NCBI GenBank assembly: GCA_036502575.1
Contig: DASXYL010000010.1
Location: forward strand, 31,997 to 95,996
Direction: 5' to 3'
Length of the DNA stretch: 64,000 nt
DNA from: DASXRA01 sp036502575
Lineage (GTDB): Bacteria > Actinomycetota > Actinomycetes > Mycobacteriales > Jatrophihabitantaceae
Positions 10,028-18,209 of the stretch are shown here, one piece after another. The translations under genes and the position numbers were made by a program. The notes beneath the pieces are model-generated. The model saw only the letters and a list, made by a program, of their open reading frames with translations, had not been told where the DNA came from and made no database searches. Position 1 is the first letter of the stretch; every line of letters begins with the position of its first letter.

Positions 10028-10636
10028 GTGCCGAGCCGCCTGACCGTGCTGTCCGGTCCGTCGGGTGTCGGAAAGGGCACGGTGGTGGCCGCTGTCCGCG
10101 AGCGCCATCCGCACGTCTGGGTATCGGTGTCCTGCACAACGCGCCAGCCGCGGCCCGGGGAGCAGGACGGCGTCCAGTACCGATTCGTCGACCGGTCGAC
10201 ATTCGAGGCGATGGCGGAGCGCGGTGAGCTGCTCGAGTACGCCGAATTCGCCGGCAACCTCTACGGAACCCCGCGCGGGCCCGTGTACGAGCACCTGGCG
10301 GCGGGCGTGCCCACCTTGCTCGAGATCGAACTGCAGGGTGCGCGCCAGGTTCGGCAGACCATGCCGGACGGCCAGTTCGTCTTCCTGGTGCCGCCGTCCT
10401 GGGAGGAGCTGGAGCGCCGACTGTCCGGTCGGGGCACCGAGTCGCGCGAGGTGATCGAGGCCCGGCTGGCCCGCGCGCGGGTGGAACTGGCGGCCGAGAG
10501 CGAGTTCGACAAGGTCATCGTGAACGACGAAATCGAGCGGGCCGCCGGCGAGTTGGTAGCATTGATCGAGGCTGTCTGCCCGGATCATGACCCAGGGCGC
10601 CCCGACCAAGATCACTTAGACCGACAAGAAAGCTGA
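10028..10636 (+). CDS. gmk: Guanylate kinase
   Basis: A 202-residue kinase that converts GMP and ATP to GDP and ADP. The P-loop GPSGVGKGT lies near the N-terminus (about 10-18). SCTTRQPRPGEQDGVQY is the GMP-binding region, and LIEIELQGARQVR carries the conserved Walker B-like segment (read here as LLEIELQGARQVR). The C-terminal tail is slightly extended and acidic. The GTG start follows a -10 box with 6-nt spacing. Three bp separate it from rpoZ, giving the usual actinobacterial pair gmk-rpoZ. Confidence 0.97.
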   Translation: MPSRLTVLSGPSGVGKGTVVAAVRERHPHVWVSVSCTTRQPRPGEQDGVQYRFVDRSTFEAMAERGELLEYAEFAGNLYGTPRGPVYEHLAAGVPTLLEIELQGARQVRQTMPDGQFVFLVPPSWEELERRLSGRGTESREVIEARLARARVELAAESEFDKVIVNDEIERAAGELVALIEAVCPDHDPGRPDQDHLDRQES

Positions 10637-10639
10637 GAC

Positions 10640-10903
10640 GTGTCCCCAACTGTCACCGGTCCCGAGGGCATCACCAACCCGCCGATCGACGAACTGCTCG
10701 AGCGCACCCAGTCGAAGTACGCGCTCGTCATCATCGCGGCGAAGCGGGCCCGGCAGATCAACGCCTATTACAGCCAGCTCGGCGAGGGCCTGCTCGAGTA
10801 CGTCGGCCCGCTCGTCGAAACCGCGCCGCAGGAGAAGCCGCTCTCCATCGCGCTGCGTGAGATCAACACCGACCTCATCGAGTTCAAGCCGAGCGACGGC
10901 TAA
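10640..10903 (+). CDS. rpoZ: RNA polymerase subunit omega
   Basis: An 87-residue subunit that helps beta-prime assemble into RNA polymerase. NPPIDELLERTQSKYALV and AAKRARQINAY are the conserved omega segments, and the acidic C-terminus (LREINTDLIEF) is typical of actinobacteria. The GTG start is 3 bp after the gmk stop. The 191 bp after the gene hold repeat copy 2 and the coaBC promoter region. Confidence 0.96.
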   Translation: MSPTVTGPEGITNPPIDELLERTQSKYALVIIAAKRARQINAYYSQLGEGLLEYVGPLVETAPQEKPLSIALREINTDLIEFKPSDG

Positions 10904-11000
10904 CTGTTCTTATCCGCCGGAGGTGGTGCGGGTCGAGGCCTTGCGCCGCGGCTCTGGCCGGCACCCCGGCTTGGCCGCGGATAGGGTAGTCGCGGCCGGC

Positions 11001-11026
11001 GGGCTCTTCGCGCGAGCGCTCATCGC
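11001..11026. repeat. 26-bp intergenic repeat, copy 2
   Basis: Identical to 7003-7028 over 26 bp, here between rpoZ and coaBC, about 70 bp upstream of the coaBC start. It is in the opposite orientation to transcription compared with copy 1. It could be a small interspersed repeat of the MIRU type, but two copies are too few to define its ends. Confidence 0.7.
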
Positions 11027-11094
11027 CCGGTGGCTGGGTTCCCGTGGTCACTTTCGCTCATTGTGAGCCTGGCGGTCGTGGTTAGCTCTTTCTC

Positions 11095-12297
11095 GTGAGC
11101 CGGATCGTTCTGGGTGTCGGCGGGGGCATTGCTGCCTACAAGGCGGCTGACCTGCTGCGCAAGCTCACCGAGTCCGGACATGACGTCACGGTCGTGCCGA
11201 CCGAGGCGGCGCTGCGATTTGTGGGCGCGCCCACGTGGGCGGCGCTCTCCCATCATCGCGTCGCATCCGACGTGTGGACCGACGCCGATGAGGTCCCGCA
11301 CGTCCAGCTCGGACGCGGCGCGGATCTGGTCGTGGTGGCGCCCGCGACCGCCGACCTGATGGCCCGGGCCGCGCACGGCCTGGCTGACGACCTGCTCACC
11401 AACACCTTGCTGACCGCGCGATGTCCGGTGCTGTTCGTCCCGGCCATGCATACCGAGATGTGGGATCACCCGGCCACCGCCGACAACGTCGCGACCCTGC
11501 GTCGGCGCGGCGCGGTGGTGCTCGAGCCCGCTATCGGTCGTCTCACCGGCACCGATACCGGCAAGGGACGCCTGCCCGACCCGGCCGAGATCGCCCAGCT
11601 GACCGAGTTGTTGCTGGCACGCCCCGATGCGCTGCCGTCCGATCTGGTCGGACGGCACGTTCTCGTCACCGCCGGCGGCACCCGCGAGCCCATCGATCCG
11701 GTGCGCTTCCTCGGAAACGCGTCGTCCGGGCGGCAGGGTTACGCGCTCGCGACGGTCGCCGCCGCCCGCGGGGCCAGCGAGGTCACCCTCGTCGCGGCCA
11801 ACACCGACCTTCCCGACCCAGCCGGCACGACTGTCGTGCGGGTGAGCACGACCGCCGAGATGCGCGACGCGGTGCACAAGGCGGGTCCCGACGCCGACGT
11901 CGTGGTGATGGCCGCGGCGATCGCCGACTTCCGGCCCACGTCCGAGGCGTCCTACAAGATCAAGAAGTCGGACACCGAGCCGGCACCGATCGAGTTGACC
12001 AAGAACCCGGACATTCTTGCCGAGCTGGTCGCCGCGCGGCATCCCGGGCAGATCCTGGTCGGTTTCGCCGCCGAGACCGGCGACAGCACGGGCGAGGTGC
12101 TCGACCACGGCCGCGCGAAGCTGGCGCGCAAGGGTGTCGACCTCCTCGTCGTGAACGCCGTCGGCGGCGGAAAGGCGTTCGGGCAGCCCGACAACGCGGC
12201 CGTCATCCTCGACGCCGACGGCAGCGAGGTCGCCGTCGGGCTCGGCCCGAAAGCGGCGCTCGCCGCGGCGGTCTGGGACGCCGTGGCCGCGCACTGA
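11095..12297 (+). CDS. coaBC: Bifunctional CoaBC (phosphopantothenoylcysteine synthetase/decarboxylase)
   Basis: A 400-residue fusion that carries out two steps of coenzyme A synthesis. The N-terminal flavin-dependent decarboxylase CoaC has GGGIAAYKAADL, the catalytic histidine in PHVQLGRGAD, and PAMHTEMWDH. The clamp region is GRLTGTDTGKGRLP, with threonine where E. coli has cysteine. The C-terminal synthetase CoaB begins near residue 186 with HVLVTAGGTREPIDPVR, then NASSGRQGYALA and YKIKK. GTG start at 11095; TTAGCT 7 nt upstream may be its -10 box. Confidence 0.96.
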   Translation: MSRIVLGVGGGIAAYKAADLLRKLTESGHDVTVVPTEAALRFVGAPTWAALSHHRVASDVWTDADEVPHVQLGRGADLVVVAPATADLMARAAHGLADDLLTNTLLTARCPVLFVPAMHTEMWDHPATADNVATLRRRGAVVLEPAIGRLTGTDTGKGRLPDPAEIAQLTELLLARPDALPSDLVGRHVLVTAGGTREPIDPVRFLGNASSGRQGYALATVAAARGASEVTLVAANTDLPDPAGTTVVRVSTTAEMRDAVHKAGPDADVVVMAAAIADFRPTSEASYKIKKSDTEPAPIELTKNPDILAELVAARHPGQILVGFAAETGDSTGEVLDHGRAKLARKGVDLLVVNAVGGGKAFGQPDNAAVILDADGSEVAVGLGPKAALAAAVWDAVAAH

Positions 12298-12333
12298 GGG
12301 CACACGGCGGCCTAACGATCTCTACCCAGCCGG

Positions 12334-12339
12334 TAGACT
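12334..12339 (+). promoter_or_regulatory. Candidate -10 box for metK
   Basis: TAGACT in the 81-bp gap before metK. It would start transcription near 12346 and leave a leader of about 33 nt with GGAG 5 nt before the GTG start. A good -35 element is not evident. Confidence 0.35.
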
Positions 12340-12378
12340 CTCCGGGACCTCTTCCCTAACCACAATCCCGGAGAATCT

Positions 12379-13572
12379 GTGAGCCGCCGCCTGTTCACGT
12401 CCGAGTCCGTCACCGAGGGCCACCCGGACAAGATCGCCGACCAGATCAGTGACTCGATCCTGGACGCCCTGCTCGCGCAGGACCCGTCGAGCCGCGTCGC
12501 CGTAGAGACGCTCATCACCACCGGCCAGGTGCACGTCGCCGGCGAGGTGACCACCGAGGCCTACGCCGACATCCCGACGATCGTGCGCGAGCGCATCCTC
12601 GAGATCGGCTACGACTCGTCCCGCAAGGGCTTCGACGGCGCGTCCTGCGGTGTGAACATCGCGATCGGCGCTCAGTCGCCCGACATCGCCCAAGGCGTCG
12701 ACTCCGCGTACGAGGTACGCGTCGAGGGCGAGGAGGACCCGCTCGACAAGCAGGGCGCCGGCGATCAGGGCCTGATGTTCGGCTTCGCCTGCGACGAGAC
12801 GCCCGAGCTGATGCCGCTGCCGATCGCGCTGGCCCACCGGCTGGCGCAGCGGCTCTCGGTCGTTCGCAAGGACGGCACGGTGCCCTACCTGCGTCCCGAC
12901 GGCAAGACCCAGGTCACCATCGAGTACGTCGACGGCAAGCCGTCGCGGCTGGACACGGTCGTCGTGTCGAGCCAGCACGCGGCCGACATCGACCTGGACA
13001 CGCTCCTGAAGCCCGATGTCGCCGAGCACGTGATCACCCCGATCATCGCCGACCTCGGCATCGACACCGACGGCTACCGGCTGCTGGTCAACCCCACCGG
13101 GCGCTTCGAGATCGGCGGCCCGATGGGCGACGCCGGGCTGACCGGCCGCAAGATCATCGTCGACACCTACGGCGGCTACGCCCGGCACGGCGGCGGCGCG
13201 TTCTCGGGCAAGGACCCGTCGAAGGTCGACCGCTCCGCGGCGTACGCGCTGCGCTGGGTGGCCAAGAACGTCGTCGCCGCGAAGCTCGCGAGCAAGGTCG
13301 AGGTGCAGGTCGCCTACGCGATCGGCAAGGCCGAGCCGGTGGGCCTGTTCATCGAGACGTTCGGCACCGAGACGGCCGACCCGGCCAAGATCGCCGCGGC
13401 CATCAGCGAAACGTTCGACCTGCGGCCGGCCGCGATCATCCGCGACCTCGACCTCAAGCGTCCGATCTACGCGCAGACGGCGGCCTACGGTCACTTCGGC
13501 CGCGAGCTGCCCGACTTCACCTGGGAGCGCACGGACAAGGCCGAGCAGCTCGCCAAGCTCGTCAACGGGTGA
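12379..13572 (+). CDS. metK: S-adenosylmethionine synthetase
   Basis: A 397-residue enzyme that makes SAM from methionine and ATP. TSESVTEGHPDKIADQISD at the N-terminus holds the catalytic histidine (H15) and a metal-binding aspartate. GAGDQGLMFGFACDETPEL is the central signature and GGGAFSGKDPSKVDRSAAY the C-terminal phosphate-binding loop. Length and motifs are complete. The gene is followed immediately by 48-bp palindrome copy A, which probably marks the end of the transcript. Confidence 0.98.
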   Translation: MSRRLFTSESVTEGHPDKIADQISDSILDALLAQDPSSRVAVETLITTGQVHVAGEVTTEAYADIPTIVRERILEIGYDSSRKGFDGASCGVNIAIGAQSPDIAQGVDSAYEVRVEGEEDPLDKQGAGDQGLMFGFACDETPELMPLPIALAHRLAQRLSVVRKDGTVPYLRPDGKTQVTIEYVDGKPSRLDTVVVSSQHAADIDLDTLLKPDVAEHVITPIIADLGIDTDGYRLLVNPTGRFEIGGPMGDAGLTGRKIIVDTYGGYARHGGGAFSGKDPSKVDRSAAYALRWVAKNVVAAKLASKVEVQVAYAIGKAEPVGLFIETFGTETADPAKIAAAISETFDLRPAAIIRDLDLKRPIYAQTAAYGHFGRELPDFTWERTDKAEQLAKLVNG

Positions 13573-13578
13573 CCGTTC

Positions 13579-13626
13579 TGCTTTTGGTCACCGGGCCGCG
13601 TATACGACGCCCGGTGACCAGAACCG
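13579..13626. repeat. 48-bp palindromic repeat, copy A
   Basis: An inverted repeat 6 bp after the metK stop. The arms match CGGTTTTGGTCACC / GGTGACCAAAACCG with two mismatches in the left arm and one in the right, and enclose 20 nt. Two near-perfect copies lie at 42842-42889 and 55563-55610. As RNA it would form a long hairpin after metK, but no U-tract follows. Confidence 0.85.
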
Positions 13627-13683
13627 TGGCTACGGGGCGGCTGGGCGGCTGAAACGGTCGGGGTGGGCTGGTCTACTTAGCTC

Positions 13684-15645
13684 GTGACTGCCACCCGTCC
13701 GCGCCGTGCCGGGCGGGTGCCTGCGGCTACCGGTCCGGTGGCTCGGCTGATGGTCGACGTGCCGCTCGCGCACCTCGACCGGCCCTTCGACTATCTGGTG
13801 CCTGAGCCGCTCGACGCCGCGGTCGTGGCCGGCTCGCGGGTGCGGGTGCGCTTCGCCGGGCGACTCGTCGACGGGTACGTCCTGGAGCGGCGCGACTCGA
13901 GCGAGCACGACGGGCGGCTGGCGTTCCTCGAACGCGCGGTCGGTGACGAGCCGGTGCTCACGACCGAGACAACCCGGCTGTTCCGCGCCGTCGCGGATCG
14001 CTACGCCGGCAGCTTCGTCGATGTCGTGCGCCTCGGCGTGCCGGCCCGCCACGCCGGCGCCGAGTCGGTCGCCACGCCGCGACTGCCGCCGCCGGAGCAG
14101 CCGGCAGCTACCGAATGGGATCGCTACCACGCCGGTCCGGCGTTCCTCGCCGCGATCGGTGCGGGGCGTCCGGCTCGGGCCGTCTGGTCGGCCGGCCCCG
14201 GCGAGGACTGGACGCACCGCTACGCCGAAGCTATGCGTGCCGCGCTCGCCGCCGGGCGGGGCGCGGTCGCGGTGGTGCCTGATCTGCGCGACCTGGCTCG
14301 GCTCGACGCCGCCCTGCTCGACGTGCTCGGACCGGGCCGGCACCTGGCCCTGTCGGCCGATCTCGGCCCCGCCGAGCGCTACCGTCGCTGGCTCGCCGTA
14401 CGCCGAGGGGCCGTCCGGGCGGTGATCGGCACTCGCGTGGCGGCCTACGCACCGGTTGCCGATGTCGGGCTGCTCGCGATCTGGGACGACGGCGACGACC
14501 TGTACGCCGAGCCCCGCGCGCCCTATCCGCACGCCCGCGACGTGCTGGTGTTGCGCTCGTCGCTCACCGGCGCGGCGTTGCTGGTCGGCGGGTACGCGCG
14601 CACCGCCGAAGCCGCGCTGCTCGTCGAATCGCAGTGGGCGCACGAGATCGCCGCCGACCGGGACGCGATCCGCGCGGCGTCACCGCACATGGTGGCGACC
14701 GGCGATGACATCGAACGGGAACGTGATCCCGTGGCGCGCGCGGCGCGGCTGCCGAGCCTGGCGTTTCGAGCGGCTCGCGAGGCGCTCGCGTCCGGGCGGG
14801 CGGTGCTCGTCCAGGTGCCACGGCGGGGATACGTCCCTTCGCTGGCGTGTGCCCGTGATCGCACGCCGGCCCGGTGCCGCAACTGCGGCGGTCCGCTGGC
14901 CGCCAGCTCCGGACACGCGATCGCGACGTGCCGCTGGTGCGGACGTCCGGCGGGCGACTGGGCCTGCCCGGCCTGTGGTGAACGGCGGCTGCGCGCGGTC
15001 GTCGTCGGGTCGGCCCGCACGGCGGAGGAGCTGGGTCGCGCGTTTCCCGGGGTGCCGATCCGGACCTCCAGCGGGGACTCGGTGCTGGCCGAGGTGCCGC
15101 CGGACGCTGCCGTCGTCGTGGCGACGCCCGGGGCCGAGCCGACCGTCGAGGGCGGGTACGGCGCCGCGCTACTGCTCGACGGCTGGGCCCTGCTCGGGCG
15201 CGCCGACCTGCGGGCCGGCGAGGAGGCACTGCGTCGCTGGCTCAACGCCGCCGCGCTCGTCGCCGCCGACGGGCGCGTCGTCGTGGCGGCCGATGCGGGC
15301 GTGCCGGCGGTGCAGGCGCTGATCCGTTGGGACGCCCGGGGCAATGCCGTTCGCGAGCTGGCCGACCGGCAGGAGCTGGGCTTCCCGCCCGCGGTGCGGA
15401 TGGCCTCGGTAACCGGTCCTTCGTCGGCCGTCGCCGAAACGCTCGCCGCCACCGAGCTGCCGCAGCCGAGCGAGGTGATCGGCCCGGTCCCGGAGAGCGA
15501 GGGCCGGCAGCGAGCCCTGATCCGAGTGCCTCGGGCGCAGGGCGCCGACCTCGCCGCGGCGCTCAGGACCGCCGCCGCCGGCCGCTCGGCGCGCAAGGCC
15601 GCCGACCCGGTCAAGATCATGCTCGACCCGCTGGAGCTGTTCTAG
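13684..15645 (+). CDS. priA: PriA-like primosome protein without helicase motifs
   Basis: A 653-residue homologue of replication restart protein PriA. The N-terminal DNA-binding domain is present (PLAHLDRPFDYLVPEPL, then VRVRFAGRLVDGYVLE). The Walker A motif is missing (WSAGPGEDWTHRY in its place) and the DEAH box is replaced by IWDDGDDLYAEPRAPYPHARDV. The zinc-binding cysteines are kept in part: CRNCGG, CRWCG, CPACG. This degenerate form is normal for actinobacteria, where the protein is thought to have lost helicase activity. GTG start at 13684. A strong inverted repeat follows the gene, which is convergent with the exporter downstream. Confidence 0.9.
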   Translation: MTATRPRRAGRVPAATGPVARLMVDVPLAHLDRPFDYLVPEPLDAAVVAGSRVRVRFAGRLVDGYVLERRDSSEHDGRLAFLERAVGDEPVLTTETTRLFRAVADRYAGSFVDVVRLGVPARHAGAESVATPRLPPPEQPAATEWDRYHAGPAFLAAIGAGRPARAVWSAGPGEDWTHRYAEAMRAALAAGRGAVAVVPDLRDLARLDAALLDVLGPGRHLALSADLGPAERYRRWLAVRRGAVRAVIGTRVAAYAPVADVGLLAIWDDGDDLYAEPRAPYPHARDVLVLRSSLTGAALLVGGYARTAEAALLVESQWAHEIAADRDAIRAASPHMVATGDDIERERDPVARAARLPSLAFRAAREALASGRAVLVQVPRRGYVPSLACARDRTPARCRNCGGPLAASSGHAIATCRWCGRPAGDWACPACGERRLRAVVVGSARTAEELGRAFPGVPIRTSSGDSVLAEVPPDAAVVVATPGAEPTVEGGYGAALLLDGWALLGRADLRAGEEALRRWLNAAALVAADGRVVVAADAGVPAVQALIRWDARGNAVRELADRQELGFPPAVRMASVTGPSSAVAETLAATELPQPSEVIGPVPESEGRQRALIRVPRAQGADLAAALRTAAAGRSARKAADPVKIMLDPLELF

Positions 15646-15650
15646 CGAAA

Positions 15651-15696
15651 GTTGTCCGCGCGTCGCGATGCTCGGGCGCATCGACGCGCGGACGAC
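15651..15696. terminator. Inverted repeat between convergent priA and exporter genes
   Basis: Arms at 15651-15670 and 15679-15696 pair over about 17 positions with a 2-nt bulge, around an 8-nt loop. It starts 5 bp after the priA stop. No T-run follows on either strand, so it is hairpin-type but not a classical intrinsic terminator. Its place between two convergent genes fits a bidirectional terminator. Confidence 0.55.
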
Positions 15697-15737
15697 TCGT
15701 GGCGGATGGGCACTCTGGGGTCGGGAGGCGGACTTGG

Positions 15738-17591
15738 TCAGCGGCCTGACCGCGCCCCAGCGCGCGTCGCTCGTCCACCGGCTAAACGGGCTGCTCGCCG
15801 ACGTATCAGCGAGGGTCTGAGCGCGTCATCGACGGCGACGTCGGCGCCCGGAACCGCGTCGAGCGCCGCGCTCTCGCGGACGATCGCCTCGCCGATCGAC
15901 TCCTGCTCGTCGTGGACGTAGCGCTTGCCGCGCATGAGCGACGCCGCGGCCGCGACGAGCAGCATGACGATCGATACGACGAACGCGATCACCAGTCCGT
16001 GCTTGAACGCGTCGGAGATGAGCTCCGGGAAGAAGCGCTTGCCGGTCAGCATCGACACGTCGACTCCGGAGCCCGGCTTCAACTGCTCCGGGTCGACCTG
16101 CTTCATCAATCGCTGAATGGGGTTGTCGCCGAGGAATGCCGCGAACAGCGTGCCGACCGGGGGCGTGTGCGAGATGGTGTGGGCGGCGTCGGGGGTCACC
16201 CCGGCCTGGGTCAGGCCCGAATACATCGAGCCGGGCAGCCGGCTGGCCAGCCCCACCGCCATCAGGGTGAAGAAGCCGCCCATCGACAGCACCATGCCGG
16301 CGTTCATGCCGGTGGCCCGCACGCCGGATGCCGCACCGCGCTGCGACGCGGGCACCGAGTTCATGATCGCGGCCGAGTTCGGCGCCGCCATCAGGCCCAT
16401 GCCGATGCCGTTGAACGCGAGGAGGGCGGCGAACGTCGGATAGCTGAAGTTCGCCGGGATGATGATCAGGCCGACAAATGTCGCCGCGGTGATCAACAAC
16501 CCGCCGGTGGCGAAGGCGCGGGCGCCGAAGCGGTCGGAGATCGCGCCGGACGCCGGCCCGGCGATCAGGAAGCCGATCGTCAGCGGCAGCATGTAGATGC
16601 CGGCCCACAACGGCGTGTCGGCGAACTTGTACCCGTGCAGCGGCAGCCAGATGCCCTGCAGCCAGATGATCAGCATGAACTGCAGGCCGCCTCGCGCCAT
16701 CGAGGACAGCAGGTTCACCGTCTGGCCGGCGGCGAACGCGCGGATCCGGAACAACCGCATGTTGATCATCGGGTTCGCGACGCGGTTCTCGATGTCGCCG
16801 AACGCCACGAGCAGCGCGACGCCCCCGATCAGCCCGACGAGAACGCGGGGCGACGTCCAGCCCATGATGTGCCCGCCGTAGGGCTGCAGCCCGTAGGTGA
16901 TGGCGACGAGGATGCCGATCAGCCCGATGCCGAACGTGAGGTTGCCCCACCAGTCGATGGCGATCTTGCGGGTGCGGTCGCGGGGCTTGTCGTGCAGGGT
17001 GCGGTAGCCGACCCAGGTGCCCCAGAGGCCGACCGGGACGCTCACCCAGAACACCGCCCGCCAGTGCCACTCCGAGAGCACCCCGCCGATGACCAGGCCG
17101 AGGAACGATCCGGCCAGCGCCGCCACCTGGTTGACGCCCAGGGCGAAGCCGCGCCGATCCGCCGGGAACGCGTCGGTGATGATCGCCGTGGAATTCGCGG
17201 TGAGCATGGCCCCGCCGACGCCCTGTACCAAGCGCATCGCGATCAACTCCAGCGCGCCGGAGGAGCCGGTATTCGGCACCAGCGCGCAGGCGATCGAGGC
17301 GAGGGTGAAGATCAGGAAGCCGAGATTGAACAGCTTGGCTCGGCCGTACTGGTCGCCCAGGCGCCCGAACGTCACGACCAGGACGGCGGTGACGAGCAGG
17401 TAGCCCATCAGCATCCACAGCAGGTAGGAGACGTTCTCGGGCGCGAGCGGATCCAGGCCCAGACCGTCGAAGATCGCCGGCAGCGAGATCAGCAGGATCG
17501 ACGAGTTGAGCATCGCGGCGAGGACGCCGACGGTGGTGACGGATAGGGCGACGCGACGGTCGTGGGCAGCAGAATGCGACAAGTACGGCAC
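15738..17591 (-). CDS. DHA2-family drug:proton antiporter (EmrB/QacA type)
   Basis: A 617-residue major facilitator protein with about 14 hydrophobic segments. Motif A is FGRLGDQYGRAKLF after the second helix, and the motif C-like stretch NQVAALAGSFLGLVIGG lies in helix 5. A large polar loop (about 460-530) lies before the last helix, and the tail is basic and probably cytoplasmic. The GTG at 17591 sits too close to GAAGGAAGG; TTG at 17582 would have better spacing. A 17-bp dyad just upstream (17599-17615) may bind a repressor, but no regulator gene is adjacent. Substrates cannot be inferred. Confidence 0.88.
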   Translation of the reverse strand: MPYLSHSAAHDRRVALSVTTVGVLAAMLNSSILLISLPAIFDGLGLDPLAPENVSYLLWMLMGYLLVTAVLVVTFGRLGDQYGRAKLFNLGFLIFTLASIACALVPNTGSSGALELIAMRLVQGVGGAMLTANSTAIITDAFPADRRGFALGVNQVAALAGSFLGLVIGGVLSEWHWRAVFWVSVPVGLWGTWVGYRTLHDKPRDRTRKIAIDWWGNLTFGIGLIGILVAITYGLQPYGGHIMGWTSPRVLVGLIGGVALLVAFGDIENRVANPMINMRLFRIRAFAAGQTVNLLSSMARGGLQFMLIIWLQGIWLPLHGYKFADTPLWAGIYMLPLTIGFLIAGPASGAISDRFGARAFATGGLLITAATFVGLIIIPANFSYPTFAALLAFNGIGMGLMAAPNSAAIMNSVPASQRGAASGVRATGMNAGMVLSMGGFFTLMAVGLASRLPGSMYSGLTQAGVTPDAAHTISHTPPVGTLFAAFLGDNPIQRLMKQVDPEQLKPGSGVDVSMLTGKRFFPELISDAFKHGLVIAFVVSIVMLLVAAAASLMRGKRYVHDEQESIGEAIVRESAALDAVPGADVAVDDALRPSLIRRRAARLAGGRATRAGARSGR

Positions 17592-17598
17592 CTTCCTT

Positions 17599-17615
17599 CG
17601 TTAGCCATCCTAACG
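17599..17615. promoter_or_regulatory. Operator-like dyad upstream of the exporter gene
   Basis: CGTTAG, 5-nt spacer, CTAACG: a perfect 6-bp inverted repeat 8 bp upstream of the exporter GTG and 43 bp upstream of def. The size and position fit a TetR- or MarR-type repressor site. Confidence 0.5.
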
Positions 17616-17645
17616 ACCGTCGGCAACATCTGCGTGGCCGATCCG

Positions 17646-17651
17646 TAAACT
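17646..17651 (+). promoter_or_regulatory. Leaderless -10 box for def
   Basis: TAAACT followed by 6 nt and the def GTG at 17658. No ribosome site lies between them. Confidence 0.5.
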
Positions 17652-17657
17652 CGCCCT

Positions 17658-18209
17658 GTGACCGTTCAGACAATTCGCTTGCTCGGCGATCCGGTGCTGC
17701 GCACGCCGGCCGATCTGGTGACCGACTTCGACAAGGAGCTGCGCACGCTGGTCGCCGACCTGACCGAGACCATGCTGGACGCCCCGGGCCTGGGGCTCGC
17801 CGCGCCGCAGATCGGGGTCGGGCTACGCGTGTTCGCCTACCACCTCGACGAGGAGCAGTCCGGGCACCTGATCAACCCGGTGTTGCACTTCCCGTCCGAC
17901 GAGGAGCAGGACGGCGAGGAGGGATGCCTGTCCATTCCCGGGCTGAAGTTCGACTGCCGGCGTCGCCAGCACGTCGTCGCGCACGGGCAGAACATGTACG
18001 GCGATCCGATCACCGTCGAAGGCACCGAGCTGCTCGCCCGCTGCGTCCAGCACGAGACCGACCACCTCGACGGCGTGCTGTTCGTCGACCGGCTCGACGC
18101 CGAGACGAAGAAGGCCGCGATGAAGGCCATCCGCGAGGCGGAGTGGTCCGGGCTCACGCCGCCGCAGGTGAAGGTCAGCCCGCACCCGACGCTGGGGCGC
18201 GTGTTCTGA
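17658..18209 (+). CDS. def: Peptide deformylase
   Basis: A 183-residue metalloenzyme that removes the N-formyl group from new proteins. All three motifs are intact: GLGLAAPQ (Q51), EEGCLS (C90) and QHETDHLDG (H132, E133, H136). C90, H132 and H136 bind the metal and E133 is catalytic. The GTG start follows a leaderless-type -10 box. The stop overlaps the fmt start (TGATG), so formylation and deformylation enzymes are made from one transcript. Confidence 0.97.
   Translation: MTVQTIRLLGDPVLRTPADLVTDFDKELRTLVADLTETMLDAPGLGLAAPQIGVGLRVFAYHLDEEQSGHLINPVLHFPSDEEQDGEEGCLSIPGLKFDCRRRQHVVAHGQNMYGDPITVEGTELLARCVQHETDHLDGVLFVDRLDAETKKAAMKAIREAEWSGLTPPQVKVSPHPTLGRVF

Noticed and set aside
12341..12372. 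Hairpin (TCCGGGA/TCCCGGA) that would hide the metK ribosome site, like an SMK-box SAM riboswitch
   Set aside because: The best -10 box places the transcript start near 12346, inside the left arm, so most of the stem would be missing from the RNA. The leader is also too short for any known SAM-binding fold.
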